Shown here piece after piece: positions 25,156 to 33,884 of a DNA stretch of 64,000 bases. Every line of letters begins with the position of its first letter. The stretch's first letter is position 1. Origin of the DNA: Salinisphaera dokdonensis (GTDB lineage: Bacteria; Pseudomonadota; Gammaproteobacteria; Nevskiales; Salinisphaeraceae); contig NZ_APND01000001.1 in the NCBI RefSeq assembly GCF_040361215.1, forward strand, positions 1,178,001 through 1,242,000, in the 5' to 3' direction. The position numbers were made by a program, and so were the translations under genes. The notes beneath the pieces are model-generated. The model was not told where the DNA came from. It saw only the letters and a list, made by a program, of their open reading frames with translations, and did not search any database.

Positions 25156-25599
25156 ATGAACGACGAGTACTTCATGTCCGCCGCGCGCAAACAGGCCCAG
25201 AAAGGCCGCGACGAGGGCGGCGTGCCGATCGGCTGCGTACTGGTCAAGAACGGCGAGATCGTAGGCGCCGGGCATAACCGTCGCGTACAACGCGATAGCG
25301 CGATCCTGCACGCCGAAATGGACGCGCTCGAGACGACCGGTCGCCAACCCGGCACGTTCTACAAGGACGTCACGCTCTACACCACGCTCTCGCCCTGCGC
25401 GATGTGCAGTGGCGCAATCCTGCTCTACGGCATTCCAAGCGTTGTGATCGGCGAGAACGTCAGCTTCATGGGTGAAGAGGCGCTACTCGCCGAGCGCGGC
25501 GTGACCATCCGCGTACTCGACGACCCGGGCTGCCGCACGCTGATGCAGGATTTCGTCAGCCAGCGCCCCGATCTCTGGCACGAGGATATCGGCCGCTAG
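25156..25599 (+). CDS. Cytosine-deaminase-like zinc nucleobase deaminase
   Basis: A 147-residue zinc deaminase of the CMP/dCMP superfamily. Zinc ligands are His52 in HAEMDAL, Cys81 and Cys84 in SPCAMC, with Glu54 as proton shuttle; the His-Cys spacing (29) equals that of yeast cytosine deaminase. The C-terminus also follows the yeast enzyme: ENVSFMGEE, then a Trp close to an ending EDIGR, where Fcy1 has a Trp and EDIGE. This makes deamination of cytosine to uracil likelier than of adenosine in tRNA. ATG 25156 is preferred over a TTG 4 codons earlier. With uraA and upp 8-10 kb away it could feed pyrimidine salvage. Confidence 0.83.
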   Translation: MNDEYFMSAARKQAQKGRDEGGVPIGCVLVKNGEIVGAGHNRRVQRDSAILHAEMDALETTGRQPGTFYKDVTLYTTLSPCAMCSGAILLYGIPSVVIGENVSFMGEEALLAERGVTIRVLDDPGCRTLMQDFVSQRPDLWHEDIGR

Positions 25600-25874
25600 C
25601 TCGCCGACCCGCCGGCTACTCACTGACAGTCGCGGGTAATATTGATTTCTATGTCAGTTTTCAGTTAGCTGTGCCAAAAGATTTCGTTAAGCCATATGAG
25701 ATCTTTCAGTTCATAGGGTTACATTAACTCCAGGACGAACGTGCGCGCGCAATATGCCGCTACCAAACCGCTGCCCGCGTCGCTAAATGCCGCAGTCGTC
25801 ATATTTTCGCAAGAAACGGAACGCATTCTTGAGCTTGCGGTCTGCAACAGCAGACGTGTTCAAGGAAAACGCTT

Positions 25875-26837
25875 GTGGCTTACACCGGAAACACCCCGAA
25901 CAGCGGCTTGTTGCGACGTGGCCGGCGCGCGCCGGAGTCGATCAGCATTATCGTGTCGTCCTATAACCAGCCGCGCGCGCTCGAACTGACGCTGCGCGCG
26001 CTGGCCGAACAGACCGTAAAGGCCGACGAGATCCTGATCGCCGACGACGGTTCGACCGACGACACGTTCGCACTTATCGACGCCTTACAGCGCCTCGACG
26101 GCCTGCCGCCGCTGCGTGTGCATACCCAGGCCGATCGCGGATTTCGCAAGACCGTCGCGCTCAATGCCGCGATTCTCGCCAGCCGCGGCCAGCAGCTCCT
26201 GTTTCTGGACGGCGACGTCATGCCGCCTCGCGACTGGGTCGCGCGGCACCGCGCGGTCTACCGACCCATGGGCTATGCCGTGGGCGATTACGCCCGGTTG
26301 AGCACGCGCCAAAGCGAGGCACTGTACGACCTGCGCAGGCACGGCGAGCGCCGTCGAACCGCAATCGAATCACTGGCTGCGGAACACGGCCGGCGGCTGT
26401 TCTGGCGCCACAGCAAGGCCTGTTTTCATATCGCCTGTCGCAAGCCAACGCGCCCGCGCCTGCTGGGCGGCAATTTCTCGGTCGACCGTGGTCTGCTGTT
26501 CGGCGTCAACGGTTTCGACGAGCGCTTTGCCGGCACGGGCGGCGAGGATTCCAATCTGCGTAACCGTCTCAACCGCTACGGCGGGCGCCCCACCAGCCTT
26601 GTACGCAGCGCGGTTGGCATCCACCTGAACCCACGGCTGGATATGCCGGCGTACGAGCGCAATCGCGCCAGCTATCTCCACAGCCCGATGCGCCACGAAA
26701 CCACGGATCGACGCGCATTGCTCGGCCTGGCCGAACGAATGAACCCGGACGTGGCGCCGATTTCCATTGCACGCCCCGCGATCGGCAAAGACCGCCGCAA
26801 GGTGGCGGGCAGCACCTGGGCTGCGCGCCCCGCGTAA
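25875..26837 (+). CDS. Family 2 glycosyltransferase
   Basis: A 320-residue GT-A fold glycosyltransferase, presumably cytoplasmic or membrane-peripheral since no helix is visible. Residues 23-35 ISIIVSSYNQPRA and 54-62 ADDGSTDDT are the nucleotide-sugar-binding start, FLDGDVMPP at about 110-118 contains the DxD metal site, and GGEDSNLRNRL near 230 supplies the catalytic ED motif. The C-terminus resembles galactosyltransferase-type GT2 proteins. The start is GTG 25875, with AAGGA 9 bases upstream; no better ATG is in frame. The acceptor is unknown, and no polysaccharide gene cluster surrounds it. The 275 bases before it are relatively AT-rich and probably hold its promoter. Confidence 0.87.
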   Translation: MAYTGNTPNSGLLRRGRRAPESISIIVSSYNQPRALELTLRALAEQTVKADEILIADDGSTDDTFALIDALQRLDGLPPLRVHTQADRGFRKTVALNAAILASRGQQLLFLDGDVMPPRDWVARHRAVYRPMGYAVGDYARLSTRQSEALYDLRRHGERRRTAIESLAAEHGRRLFWRHSKACFHIACRKPTRPRLLGGNFSVDRGLLFGVNGFDERFAGTGGEDSNLRNRLNRYGGRPTSLVRSAVGIHLNPRLDMPAYERNRASYLHSPMRHETTDRRALLGLAERMNPDVAPISIARPAIGKDRRKVAGSTWAARPA

Positions 26838-26847
26838 TGCCGTCGGC

Positions 26848-28917
26848 CTACTGCCAGAGCGCCCGGGCGCCGGCGGCCAGGTCGATACGCGGCCCCGCGG
26901 CCACGCCCGATTGCGGTCCGCCGGCGGGCACCGTGCCATCGGTGACCGCCTCGAAATGCTGCATGACCGCTGGCGTGAGAAAACGACTGGTCGCGCCATA
27001 AACATGGCGGTCGCCGTGGCGATGCTGCTCGGTGACGTAATAGCGCAGCGGTGACACGACTTCCAGCGCGTTCTTCGCCCGCGTAAACGCCACATACATC
27101 AGCCGCCGCTCCTCATCGAGCGCGGCATCGCTGTCGGCCGAGTATTCGCTGGGGAAAGTGCCGTCGGCGACGTGTAAAAGATAGACGCTGTCCCATTCCC
27201 GGCCCTTGGCGCTGTGTACGGTCGAAAGCACGAGATAATCCTCGTCGAGATCGGCATCGTCGTTGTGATCGCCGGTCGCCGATGGCGGATCGAGCGTGAG
27301 ATCGGTCAGAAAGGCGGCCCTGTCGGCGTGCTGGCCGGCCATGCGCACGAGATCGTCGATATCGCCGGCGCGGGCCGTGGTCGGCGGCTCGAAGCGCTCG
27401 TCCAGCGTCGTCTTGTACCAGCGCGCCAGCGGTTCGATTCCGCCCGGCCAAGCTGAGTCCGCGGCATCGGCCAGCTGGCCGGCGAGCACCTGCCAGGCGT
27501 CGCGGTCGCCGCGTCCCGGTCGAAAGGTTTCCAGCGCGGTGAGTGAATCGTTCTGTGCCTGCAGATGCTCGAAGGTCTTGCGCGCCGTACCCGGCCCGAT
27601 GCCAGGCACGAGCTGAAACACACGATGCGCGGCAATCTCGTTGCGCGGATTCTCTGCCAGGCGCAGCAAGGCCAGCAGGTCCTTCACGTGGGCGGCCTCG
27701 AGAAACTTGAGCCCGCCATACTTGCGAAACGGGATATCCCGCCGGATCAGCTCGATCTCGACATCGTTGGCGTGATGCGCGTTGCGAAACAGCACCGCCT
27801 GCTGCTTGAGCTCGACGCCGGTCTCGCGACGTTCGAGGGCCCGATCGACCACATAACGCGCCTCGTCGACGCTGTCGCGTACGGTGACATGGCGCGGCAT
27901 CGCACCCGCGCCACGGGTGCCGAACAGGTCTTTTTTATAGCCGGCAGTGGCTTCGCCGATCAATGCATTGGCGGCATCGAGAATCGCGTTCGTGGAACGA
28001 TAGTTCTGCGCCAGCGTCACCGTTCGACAGCCCGGGTAATCATTCGCGAAGCCAAGGATGTTGGCCACTTCGGCCGCACGAAACCCGTAAATCGCCTGGG
28101 CATCGTCGCCGACCACGCACAGCCCGCGCCCTTCCGGACAGATGCGCTTGAGAATCGCGGCCTGCAGCAGGTTGGTGTCCTGGTATTCATCGACCAGCAC
28201 GTGATCGAAACGGCCCGCCACCTGCTCGGCCAGCTCGGCGCTTTCCAGCATCATCGCCCAGAACAGCAGCAGATCGTCGTAGTCGAGTGCGCTTTGTGCC
28301 AGCTTGCGCTCTGTATAGGCGGCGAATAATTGCTTGAGCGCGTCGTGGTGGTTTTCGCACCAGGGATAGCGCGCCGCCAGCACCGCGGCGAGCGTGTCGC
28401 GCCGGTTGACCACCTGCGAATAGATGCCCAGGCAGGTGTCCTTGCGTGGGAAACGGGTCTTGCCGCGGCCGAGATCCAGACTTTGCCGGCAGACGTCGAG
28501 CAGATCGGCGGCGTCACCCCGATCGAGGATCGAGAACTGGCTATCGAGACCGAGCTGTTCGGCATGCTCGCGCAGCAGTCGCGCGCCCATCGCGTGAAAG
28601 GTGCCGGCCCAGGTCAATGTCACGCCCTGCCCCTTGCGTCCGCGCGCGGCCATGGCCGCCTCGACGACGCCGTTGGCACGGCGGCTCATCTCGTCGGCCG
28701 CGCGGCGCGAAAACGTCAGCAGCAGGATCCGGCGCGGATCGACGCCGGACAGAATCAGATGCGCCGCGCGATGCGACAGCGCCTGGGTCTTGCCGCTGCC
28801 CGCGCCGGCGATCACCAATAGCGGGTCGGCATCGAAACGCCCGTCGATGGTCACGCCGTGGGTCACGGCTTCGCGCTGGGCGGCGTTGAGGTCTTCGAGA
28901 TAGGCGGTTTCCAACAT
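26848..28917 (-). CDS. UvrD/Rep-family superfamily 1 DNA helicase
   Basis: A 689-residue SF1A helicase unwinding DNA 3' to 5' with ATP. Motif Ia region begins LNAAQREAVTHG; Walker A is IAGAGSGKT near residue 40; Walker B is VDEYQDTNLLQ near 243; motif III VVGDDAQAIYGFR; motif IV LAQNYRST; motif V LSTVHSAKGREW; motif VI MYVAFTRAKN. It is close to full UvrD length (about 720) but the C-terminal tail is short, so it could be a Rep or PcrA-like paralogue. A repair role is likely. It is transcribed away from the chemoreceptor gene and converges with the glycosyltransferase gene with a 10-base gap. Confidence 0.92.
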   Translation of the reverse strand: MLETAYLEDLNAAQREAVTHGVTIDGRFDADPLLVIAGAGSGKTQALSHRAAHLILSGVDPRRILLLTFSRRAADEMSRRANGVVEAAMAARGRKGQGVTLTWAGTFHAMGARLLREHAEQLGLDSQFSILDRGDAADLLDVCRQSLDLGRGKTRFPRKDTCLGIYSQVVNRRDTLAAVLAARYPWCENHHDALKQLFAAYTERKLAQSALDYDDLLLFWAMMLESAELAEQVAGRFDHVLVDEYQDTNLLQAAILKRICPEGRGLCVVGDDAQAIYGFRAAEVANILGFANDYPGCRTVTLAQNYRSTNAILDAANALIGEATAGYKKDLFGTRGAGAMPRHVTVRDSVDEARYVVDRALERRETGVELKQQAVLFRNAHHANDVEIELIRRDIPFRKYGGLKFLEAAHVKDLLALLRLAENPRNEIAAHRVFQLVPGIGPGTARKTFEHLQAQNDSLTALETFRPGRGDRDAWQVLAGQLADAADSAWPGGIEPLARWYKTTLDERFEPPTTARAGDIDDLVRMAGQHADRAAFLTDLTLDPPSATGDHNDDADLDEDYLVLSTVHSAKGREWDSVYLLHVADGTFPSEYSADSDAALDEERRLMYVAFTRAKNALEVVSPLRYYVTEQHRHGDRHVYGATSRFLTPAVMQHFEAVTDGTVPAGGPQSGVAAGPRIDLAAGARALWQ

Positions 28918-29223
28918 GCCGCGAGGCTAGCCCCGCCGGTGGGTCATATCGCGACCCTGCCAGCACAGCGCTTCTTGCCCGCGACGATGCGCCACGGACC
29001 GTGCACGCGCTCCGGACCGCATACAACGGCGCATACCTTGCGGCTTTTCAAGCGCCTTGATCGATAGCCTTAAGCGATCGCAGGCCCGGCATACGAGCCG
29101 GCGCAGAACCGCAATCGACTGATTGCAAGCCATCCTTTACGGCCCGGCGGCGCGTAGCCGGGGTTTCTCAAGTTCCGAGCCGGCACAGCCGATGGTTGGC
29201 CTTATCCGCCGGGAGGATTCGTC
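28918..29223. other. Divergent promoter region, helicase and chemoreceptor genes
   Basis: About 305 bases without a gene, holding the promoters of both divergent genes. At 29111-29126 lies the dyad gcaatcgactgattgc (6-base arms, 4-base spacer), about 100 bases before the chemoreceptor start and a possible operator. I see no RNA gene or terminator. Confidence 0.5.
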
Positions 29224-30924
29224 ATGCAACGCTGGATTGGACTGCTGCTGTCGCTTGTTTTCTTGCTGGCCGCCCTGGCCGTCGCCCGTTATGTCGAAAA
29301 CGACTGGGCGATCCATGCGGCCACCGCGCTGGGCCTGCTGGCCGGGCTGAGCTTCGACCGGCTCGGGCGTATTCATGCCGGCAACGAAACCGGCCTCGAG
29401 CGTATGGGCACCTTCGGACTGTCGGCGCCGGGCCGCGATTATCTGTCGCTGCGGCGTATGGCGCATCGGCTGGTGCGGCGCGGCGGACGTACGGCGATCG
29501 CCTCGGCCGAGGTGTCCCAGCACGCCGACCGCCTCGCCGGCCGGCTGACCGAACAGGATGCCGTGGTGCGCGACGCCGTTTCGCGCATGGAATCGATTAC
29601 CGCCGCCATCGAGCAGGTCTCCGCCAGCGCGAGTCAGGTCTCGGAACTGGCCAGCCGTTCGCGCGGCGCCAGCCAGAACAGCCGCGACGCACTCGAACAC
29701 GTGATCGTCGAGATGTCGGCACTGGCCCAGCGTTCCGAGGAAGCCCTGGACATGCTGGAGACGCTCAGCAAGAAGACCGACAGCGTGCGCAGCGTCACCG
29801 GCCTGATCGAGGAAATCGCAGAGCAGACCAATCTGCTCTCGCTCAACGCCTCCATCGAGGCTGCCCGGGCGGGCGAGCACGGCCGCGGGTTTGCGGTCGT
29901 TGCCGGCGAGGTACGCGGGTTGGCGCGGCGTACCGCTGATGCCACCAAGCAGGTCGAATCGCTCGTCGAGGAGATCGGCGCCAGCAGCCAGAAAGTCGTC
30001 GACAACATCGGCCACCTGATGCGCCGCGTAAGCGAGCGCGCAACGGAGGTGGAATCTGTCGGCGCGCAACTCACGACCATGAGCGAGGATTTCGACACCG
30101 TCGATACCGAGATCGCCGGCATCGCGGACGCGATGACCGATACCCGCGGGCACGGCCGCCAGGTGGTGCAGACGCTCGGCACCCTGCAGGCACATATCGT
30201 CGATGGCAATCGCGACATGCATGCGCTGGCCGAGCAGGCGCAGTCGCTGATGAGCGCCGCCGAGGCGGTCGAGGGCGAGCTCGCCCAACAGCGCCTCGAC
30301 AGCCGCCACCAGCAGGTCTATATCCAGGCGCGCAAGGCCGCGGATGCGATCGGCAAACTGTTCGAGCGCGCGATCAAGACCGGCGAGCTCTCTGAGGCCG
30401 GGCTGTTCGACAGCCGTTACGAGCCGATCGAGGGCACCAACCCGCCCAAATACCGCACCGCCTACGACAGCTTCACCGATCGCCACCTGCCGGCGATCCA
30501 GGAGCCGATCCTCGAAACGCTGCAGGCCGCCTACGTGATGGCCTGCGACCAGCGCGGCTATATCCCGACCCATAACCAACACTGCAGTCAGACGCTGACC
30601 GGCGACTACGAAACCGATCTCAAGCACAGCCGCCACAAGCGCATCTTCGACGACGCCACCGGCTCACGCTGCGGCGCGCATACCGAGGCTCTGCTGGTGC
30701 AGACTTACAAGCGCGATACCGGCGAGGTGATGCACGACCTGTCGGTGCCGATCATCGTCGGCGGGCGTCATTGGGGCGGTCTGCGTATCGGCTACAAGCC
30801 CGAACCACAGACAGCGCCTGCCGAGGCCGCGCCGCAGGCGGCAGCAGTCGCCGCGCCCGCTGCACCCGTCGCTCCCGCATTCGGCAGCACCCTGTCGCAG
30901 GGGTTAAACTACGCTACGAAATAA
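29224..30924 (+). CDS. Methyl-accepting chemotaxis protein with C-terminal sensor domain
   Basis: A 566-residue chemoreceptor. Two close hydrophobic helices (about residues 5-45) leave almost no periplasmic loop, so sensing is not periplasmic. Residues about 95-370 are the coiled-coil signalling region, with the hairpin tip EEIAEQTNLLSLNASIEAARAG near 198-219 and GRGFAVVAGEVRGLA. The last 180 residues, from FERAIKTGELSEAGLFD to HWGGLRIGYKPE, form the C-terminal Cache-like/PAS-like domain found in cytosolic-sensor receptors of this type. An Ala/Pro-rich linker ends it. GGGAGGA before ATG is optimal. No che or flagellar gene is near, so its kinase is encoded elsewhere. Confidence 0.92.
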   Translation: MQRWIGLLLSLVFLLAALAVARYVENDWAIHAATALGLLAGLSFDRLGRIHAGNETGLERMGTFGLSAPGRDYLSLRRMAHRLVRRGGRTAIASAEVSQHADRLAGRLTEQDAVVRDAVSRMESITAAIEQVSASASQVSELASRSRGASQNSRDALEHVIVEMSALAQRSEEALDMLETLSKKTDSVRSVTGLIEEIAEQTNLLSLNASIEAARAGEHGRGFAVVAGEVRGLARRTADATKQVESLVEEIGASSQKVVDNIGHLMRRVSERATEVESVGAQLTTMSEDFDTVDTEIAGIADAMTDTRGHGRQVVQTLGTLQAHIVDGNRDMHALAEQAQSLMSAAEAVEGELAQQRLDSRHQQVYIQARKAADAIGKLFERAIKTGELSEAGLFDSRYEPIEGTNPPKYRTAYDSFTDRHLPAIQEPILETLQAAYVMACDQRGYIPTHNQHCSQTLTGDYETDLKHSRHKRIFDDATGSRCGAHTEALLVQTYKRDTGEVMHDLSVPIIVGGRHWGGLRIGYKPEPQTAPAEAAPQAAAVAAPAAPVAPAFGSTLSQGLNYATK

Positions 30925-30925
30925 G

Positions 30926-30947
30926 CGCCCGTGTTCCGCGGGCGCGG
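30926..30947 (+). terminator. GC hairpin between chemoreceptor and aminotransferase genes
   Basis: gcgcccg and cgggcgc form a stem in the 46-base gap. There is no T-run, so attenuation is possible but not shown. Confidence 0.35.
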
Positions 30948-30970
30948 CAAAACACGAGGAATGCGACAGG

Positions 30971-32161
30971 ATGTTCGAATCGATTGAGCGAGTCCCCGGC
31001 GATGCCATTCTCGGGCTGATCGAAGCCTTCAAGAACGACAGCAACCCGGACAAGGTCGACCTCGGCGTCGGCGTCTACCGCGACGAAGCCGGCATCACGC
31101 CGGTGATGCGCGCGGTCAAGGAAGCCGAAAAGCTGCTCATCGAGACCGAAAAGACCAAGGCCTATATCGGCTCCCACGGCGACCCGGAATACGGCGCCGA
31201 CGTGCTCGAGACAGTGTTCGGCGCCGACAGCGAAGTGCTGGCCGCCAATCGCGCGAGCGCGACCCAGTCGCCGGGCGGTACCGGCGCGCTGCGTCTGGCC
31301 GCGGACTTCATCAAGTCCAACCTGCCGGGCAAATCGATCTGGCTGTCCAACCCGACCTGGCCGAACCACTTGGGCGTATTCGGCGCAGCCGGCCTCAACA
31401 TCGAGAAGTACCCGTACGTCGATGCCGACAACCGGCTCGACTTCGACGGCATGCTCGCCGCGCTCAAGCAGATTCCGGAAGGCGATGTCGTGCTGTTGCA
31501 TGCCTGCTGCCACAACCCGACCGGGTTCGACCTGTCCAAGGACCAGTGGCAACAGGTGCTGGCCGTGGTCCAGGAGCGCAGCCTGCTGCCGCTGGTCGAC
31601 TTCGCCTACCAGGGCTTCGGTGACGGCCTCGACGAGGACGCCTACGGCGTGCGCCTGCTGGCCAACACGCTCGATGAGATGATCATCACCCAGTCCTGCT
31701 CCAAGAACTTCGGCATCTATCGCGAACGCACCGGCTGCTTCATTGCGGTCGCCAAGGACGCCGACGACATGGAAGACGTGCGCTCGCAGCTGGCGATCAC
31801 CGCGCGCGAGAACTACTCCAACCCGCCCGGTCACGGCAGCGCCATCGTGGCGACCATCTTCAACTCGGATGAGCTGACCGCCATGTGGCGCGAGGAACTC
31901 GACGAGATGCGTGGCCGCATCAACGGCCTGCGCAGCGACTTCGTGAAAGGCCTCGCGCCGCACGGCCTCGACCAGCGCTTCGCCCATGTCGCCGAGCAGC
32001 GCGGCATGTTCTCGTTCACCGGCCTGACCCCCGATCATGTGGCTCAGCTGCGCGACAAGCACAGCATCTACATGGTCAAGTCCGGCCGCGCTAACGTCGC
32101 CGGCCTGAACAGCGCCAACCTCGACTATGTCTGCAACGCGATTGCCGATGTCGTGAAATAA
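30971..32161 (+). CDS. Aspartate/aromatic amino acid aminotransferase, class I
   Basis: A 396-residue PLP enzyme of the E. coli AspC/TyrB subgroup, moving amino groups between aspartate, phenylalanine or tyrosine and 2-oxoglutarate. Lys245 in SCSKNFGIYRER is the PLP-binding lysine; LHACCHNPTGFDLS near 176-189 holds the Asn for the cofactor, VDFAYQGFGDGL the Asp and Tyr, and the C-terminal Arg in KSGRANVAGL binds the substrate carboxylate. Length equals that of AspC. TyrB versus AspC cannot be separated by eye. It ends at a strong terminator and has its own ribosome site (GAGGA). Confidence 0.93.
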   Translation: MFESIERVPGDAILGLIEAFKNDSNPDKVDLGVGVYRDEAGITPVMRAVKEAEKLLIETEKTKAYIGSHGDPEYGADVLETVFGADSEVLAANRASATQSPGGTGALRLAADFIKSNLPGKSIWLSNPTWPNHLGVFGAAGLNIEKYPYVDADNRLDFDGMLAALKQIPEGDVVLLHACCHNPTGFDLSKDQWQQVLAVVQERSLLPLVDFAYQGFGDGLDEDAYGVRLLANTLDEMIITQSCSKNFGIYRERTGCFIAVAKDADDMEDVRSQLAITARENYSNPPGHGSAIVATIFNSDELTAMWREELDEMRGRINGLRSDFVKGLAPHGLDQRFAHVAEQRGMFSFTGLTPDHVAQLRDKHSIYMVKSGRANVAGLNSANLDYVCNAIADVVK

Positions 32162-32211
32162 GCCGGGCGCCGCGCCCGCATGTCGGTGCGCGGACTCCCA
32201 TCGGCATCATG

Positions 32212-32249
32212 AAAAAGGCCCGCCCCTGCGAAAGGGAGCGGGCCTTTTT
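32212..32249. terminator. Bidirectional rho-independent terminator
   Basis: aaaaaggcccgc pairs with gcgggccttttt around a small loop. A-run left and T-run right suit both the aminotransferase (+) and the convergent monooxygenase (-). Confidence 0.92.
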
Positions 32250-32298
32250 ATTGCACGGCACCACGGCACAGCGAGAAGCCGTGCCCACTCCAACGAGG

Positions 32299-33801
32299 CT
32301 AGCGCGCCACCTCGTACTCGCCGAGCTTGAAACGACGCATGGACAACGCGTACTCGGTCGCCAACCCCGGAAACAGCGTGTGGTTCTCGCCGTGCGCGTC
32401 GAGATACCAGCTCTGGCAGCCCGAGGTCCACGAGGTGTAGCGCATGCGGTTCTGCAGCTTCTCGTGATAGCGGCGCATCACCTTCGGCTTGACCGCGATC
32501 GCGGTGAGATCCTTGTTCAACAGGGTACGGATCGCTTCGGTGATATAGCGCGCCTGCGCCTCGGTATAAATCAGAACCGAGGTATGGCCCGGCCCGGTGT
32601 TGGGCCCGAGCATGAAGAACCAGTTGGGCACGCCGGCCGTGGCCACACCCTTGTAGGCCTTGCCACCCGGCCCGGCCCACTTGTCGGCCAGCGCTTCACC
32701 GTTCTGACCCAGGATCGGAAACGGCGGCTCGGCGATATTCACCTTGAAGCCGGTCGCGGTGATCACGACATCCGCTTCGATCTCTCGCCCGTCGGCCAGC
32801 CGCACGCCGTTGGCCGTGAAGCGATCGAAGCCTTCGGTCTCGACCGTCACGTTGTCGCGGGTGAGCGCCGGATAGTAGTTGCTGGCAAACAGCACGCGCT
32901 TGCAGCCGATCTCGTAGTCCGGCGTGAGCTTGTCCCTTAGTACCGGATCTTTAACCGCCGACCGCATGTTCCAGAGCGCGAGCTTCTTCATGCCGGTAGC
33001 CAGCGGCGAGTCCAGAATGACCGCCGGGCCGACCAGCCCTTCCGTGATCGTCAGGATCGCGCGCCGGAATGCGGTCTGCGCGAACGGAATGCGACGAAAG
33101 GTCGCCTTCATGGCTTCCGGCAGCGCCTTGTCGGCCTTGGGCAGCACATAGGGCGCACTGCGCTGGATGACGGTCAACTGGGCGACATCCGGCGCAATCG
33201 AAGGAATGACCTGGATGCCACTCGCGCCGGTGCCGATGATCACGACTTTCTTGTCGTGCAGATCCACTTCGTGATTCCAGCGGGCGGTATGCATGATCGC
33301 GCCGCTGAATTCGTCCATGCCGGCAAATTTGGGCGTGGACGGTTCCACGAGCCCGCCGACCGCCGACACCACGGCGCGGGCGGTGTAAAAATCGCCGCCC
33401 TCGGTGCGCAGGCGCCAGACACCGCGTTCGTCATCGAACTCGGCGCTCGCGATACCGACGCCGAAACGCAGGTGTTCGTGCAGGCCGTATTTTTCGGCGC
33501 AGCGCTGGATATAGGCCTGGATCTCGGCCGAGCCGGAATAGGTCGTCGACCAGTCCGGGTTCTGCTCGAAGGAGTAGGAATACAGATGCGAAGGCACGTC
33601 GCAGGCACAGCCTGGATAGGTGTTATCCCGCCAGGTGCCGCCGACGTCGTCTGCCCGTTCGAGAATGATGAAATCGGTGATTTCCTGCTCGCGCAGGCGG
33701 ATACCGGCATTGATGCCCGAAAAACCTGCGCCAATGACGATCACATCGTGGTCAACGGCCTCGCGATTGGCCTCGGACGTACGGGCGGACTGCTGCGGCA
33801 T
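32299..33801 (-). CDS. Flavin-dependent monooxygenase, Baeyer-Villiger type
   Basis: A 500-residue FAD/NADPH enzyme. The N-terminal Rossmann motif VIGAGFSGINAG (about 22-33) binds FAD. The fingerprint FSGAIMHTARWNH near 170 matches the FxGxxxHxxxW signature of Baeyer-Villiger monooxygenases, and VVIIGTGASGIQ near 188-199 is the NADPH-binding glycine motif; ITATGF near 355 completes the set. Such enzymes insert oxygen into ketones or oxidise N or S atoms. The substrate is unknown; neighbours (aminotransferase, uracil permease) give no pathway hint. It is monocistronic. Confidence 0.9.
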   Translation of the reverse strand: MPQQSARTSEANREAVDHDVIVIGAGFSGINAGIRLREQEITDFIILERADDVGGTWRDNTYPGCACDVPSHLYSYSFEQNPDWSTTYSGSAEIQAYIQRCAEKYGLHEHLRFGVGIASAEFDDERGVWRLRTEGGDFYTARAVVSAVGGLVEPSTPKFAGMDEFSGAIMHTARWNHEVDLHDKKVVIIGTGASGIQVIPSIAPDVAQLTVIQRSAPYVLPKADKALPEAMKATFRRIPFAQTAFRRAILTITEGLVGPAVILDSPLATGMKKLALWNMRSAVKDPVLRDKLTPDYEIGCKRVLFASNYYPALTRDNVTVETEGFDRFTANGVRLADGREIEADVVITATGFKVNIAEPPFPILGQNGEALADKWAGPGGKAYKGVATAGVPNWFFMLGPNTGPGHTSVLIYTEAQARYITEAIRTLLNKDLTAIAVKPKVMRRYHEKLQNRMRYTSWTSGCQSWYLDAHGENHTLFPGLATEYALSMRRFKLGEYEVAR

Positions 33802-33884
33802 GAAACCCTCCAGTCGGTTGCAACGCCGCAGTTAATACCGTTACATCGCACGCTGTCAATATTGGCAGCGGCGATCATCCGAGC

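Noticed and set aside
25741..25989. 82-codon frame before the glycosyltransferase
   Set aside because: No ribosome site and no family pattern; it overlaps the start of the glycosyltransferase in a different frame.
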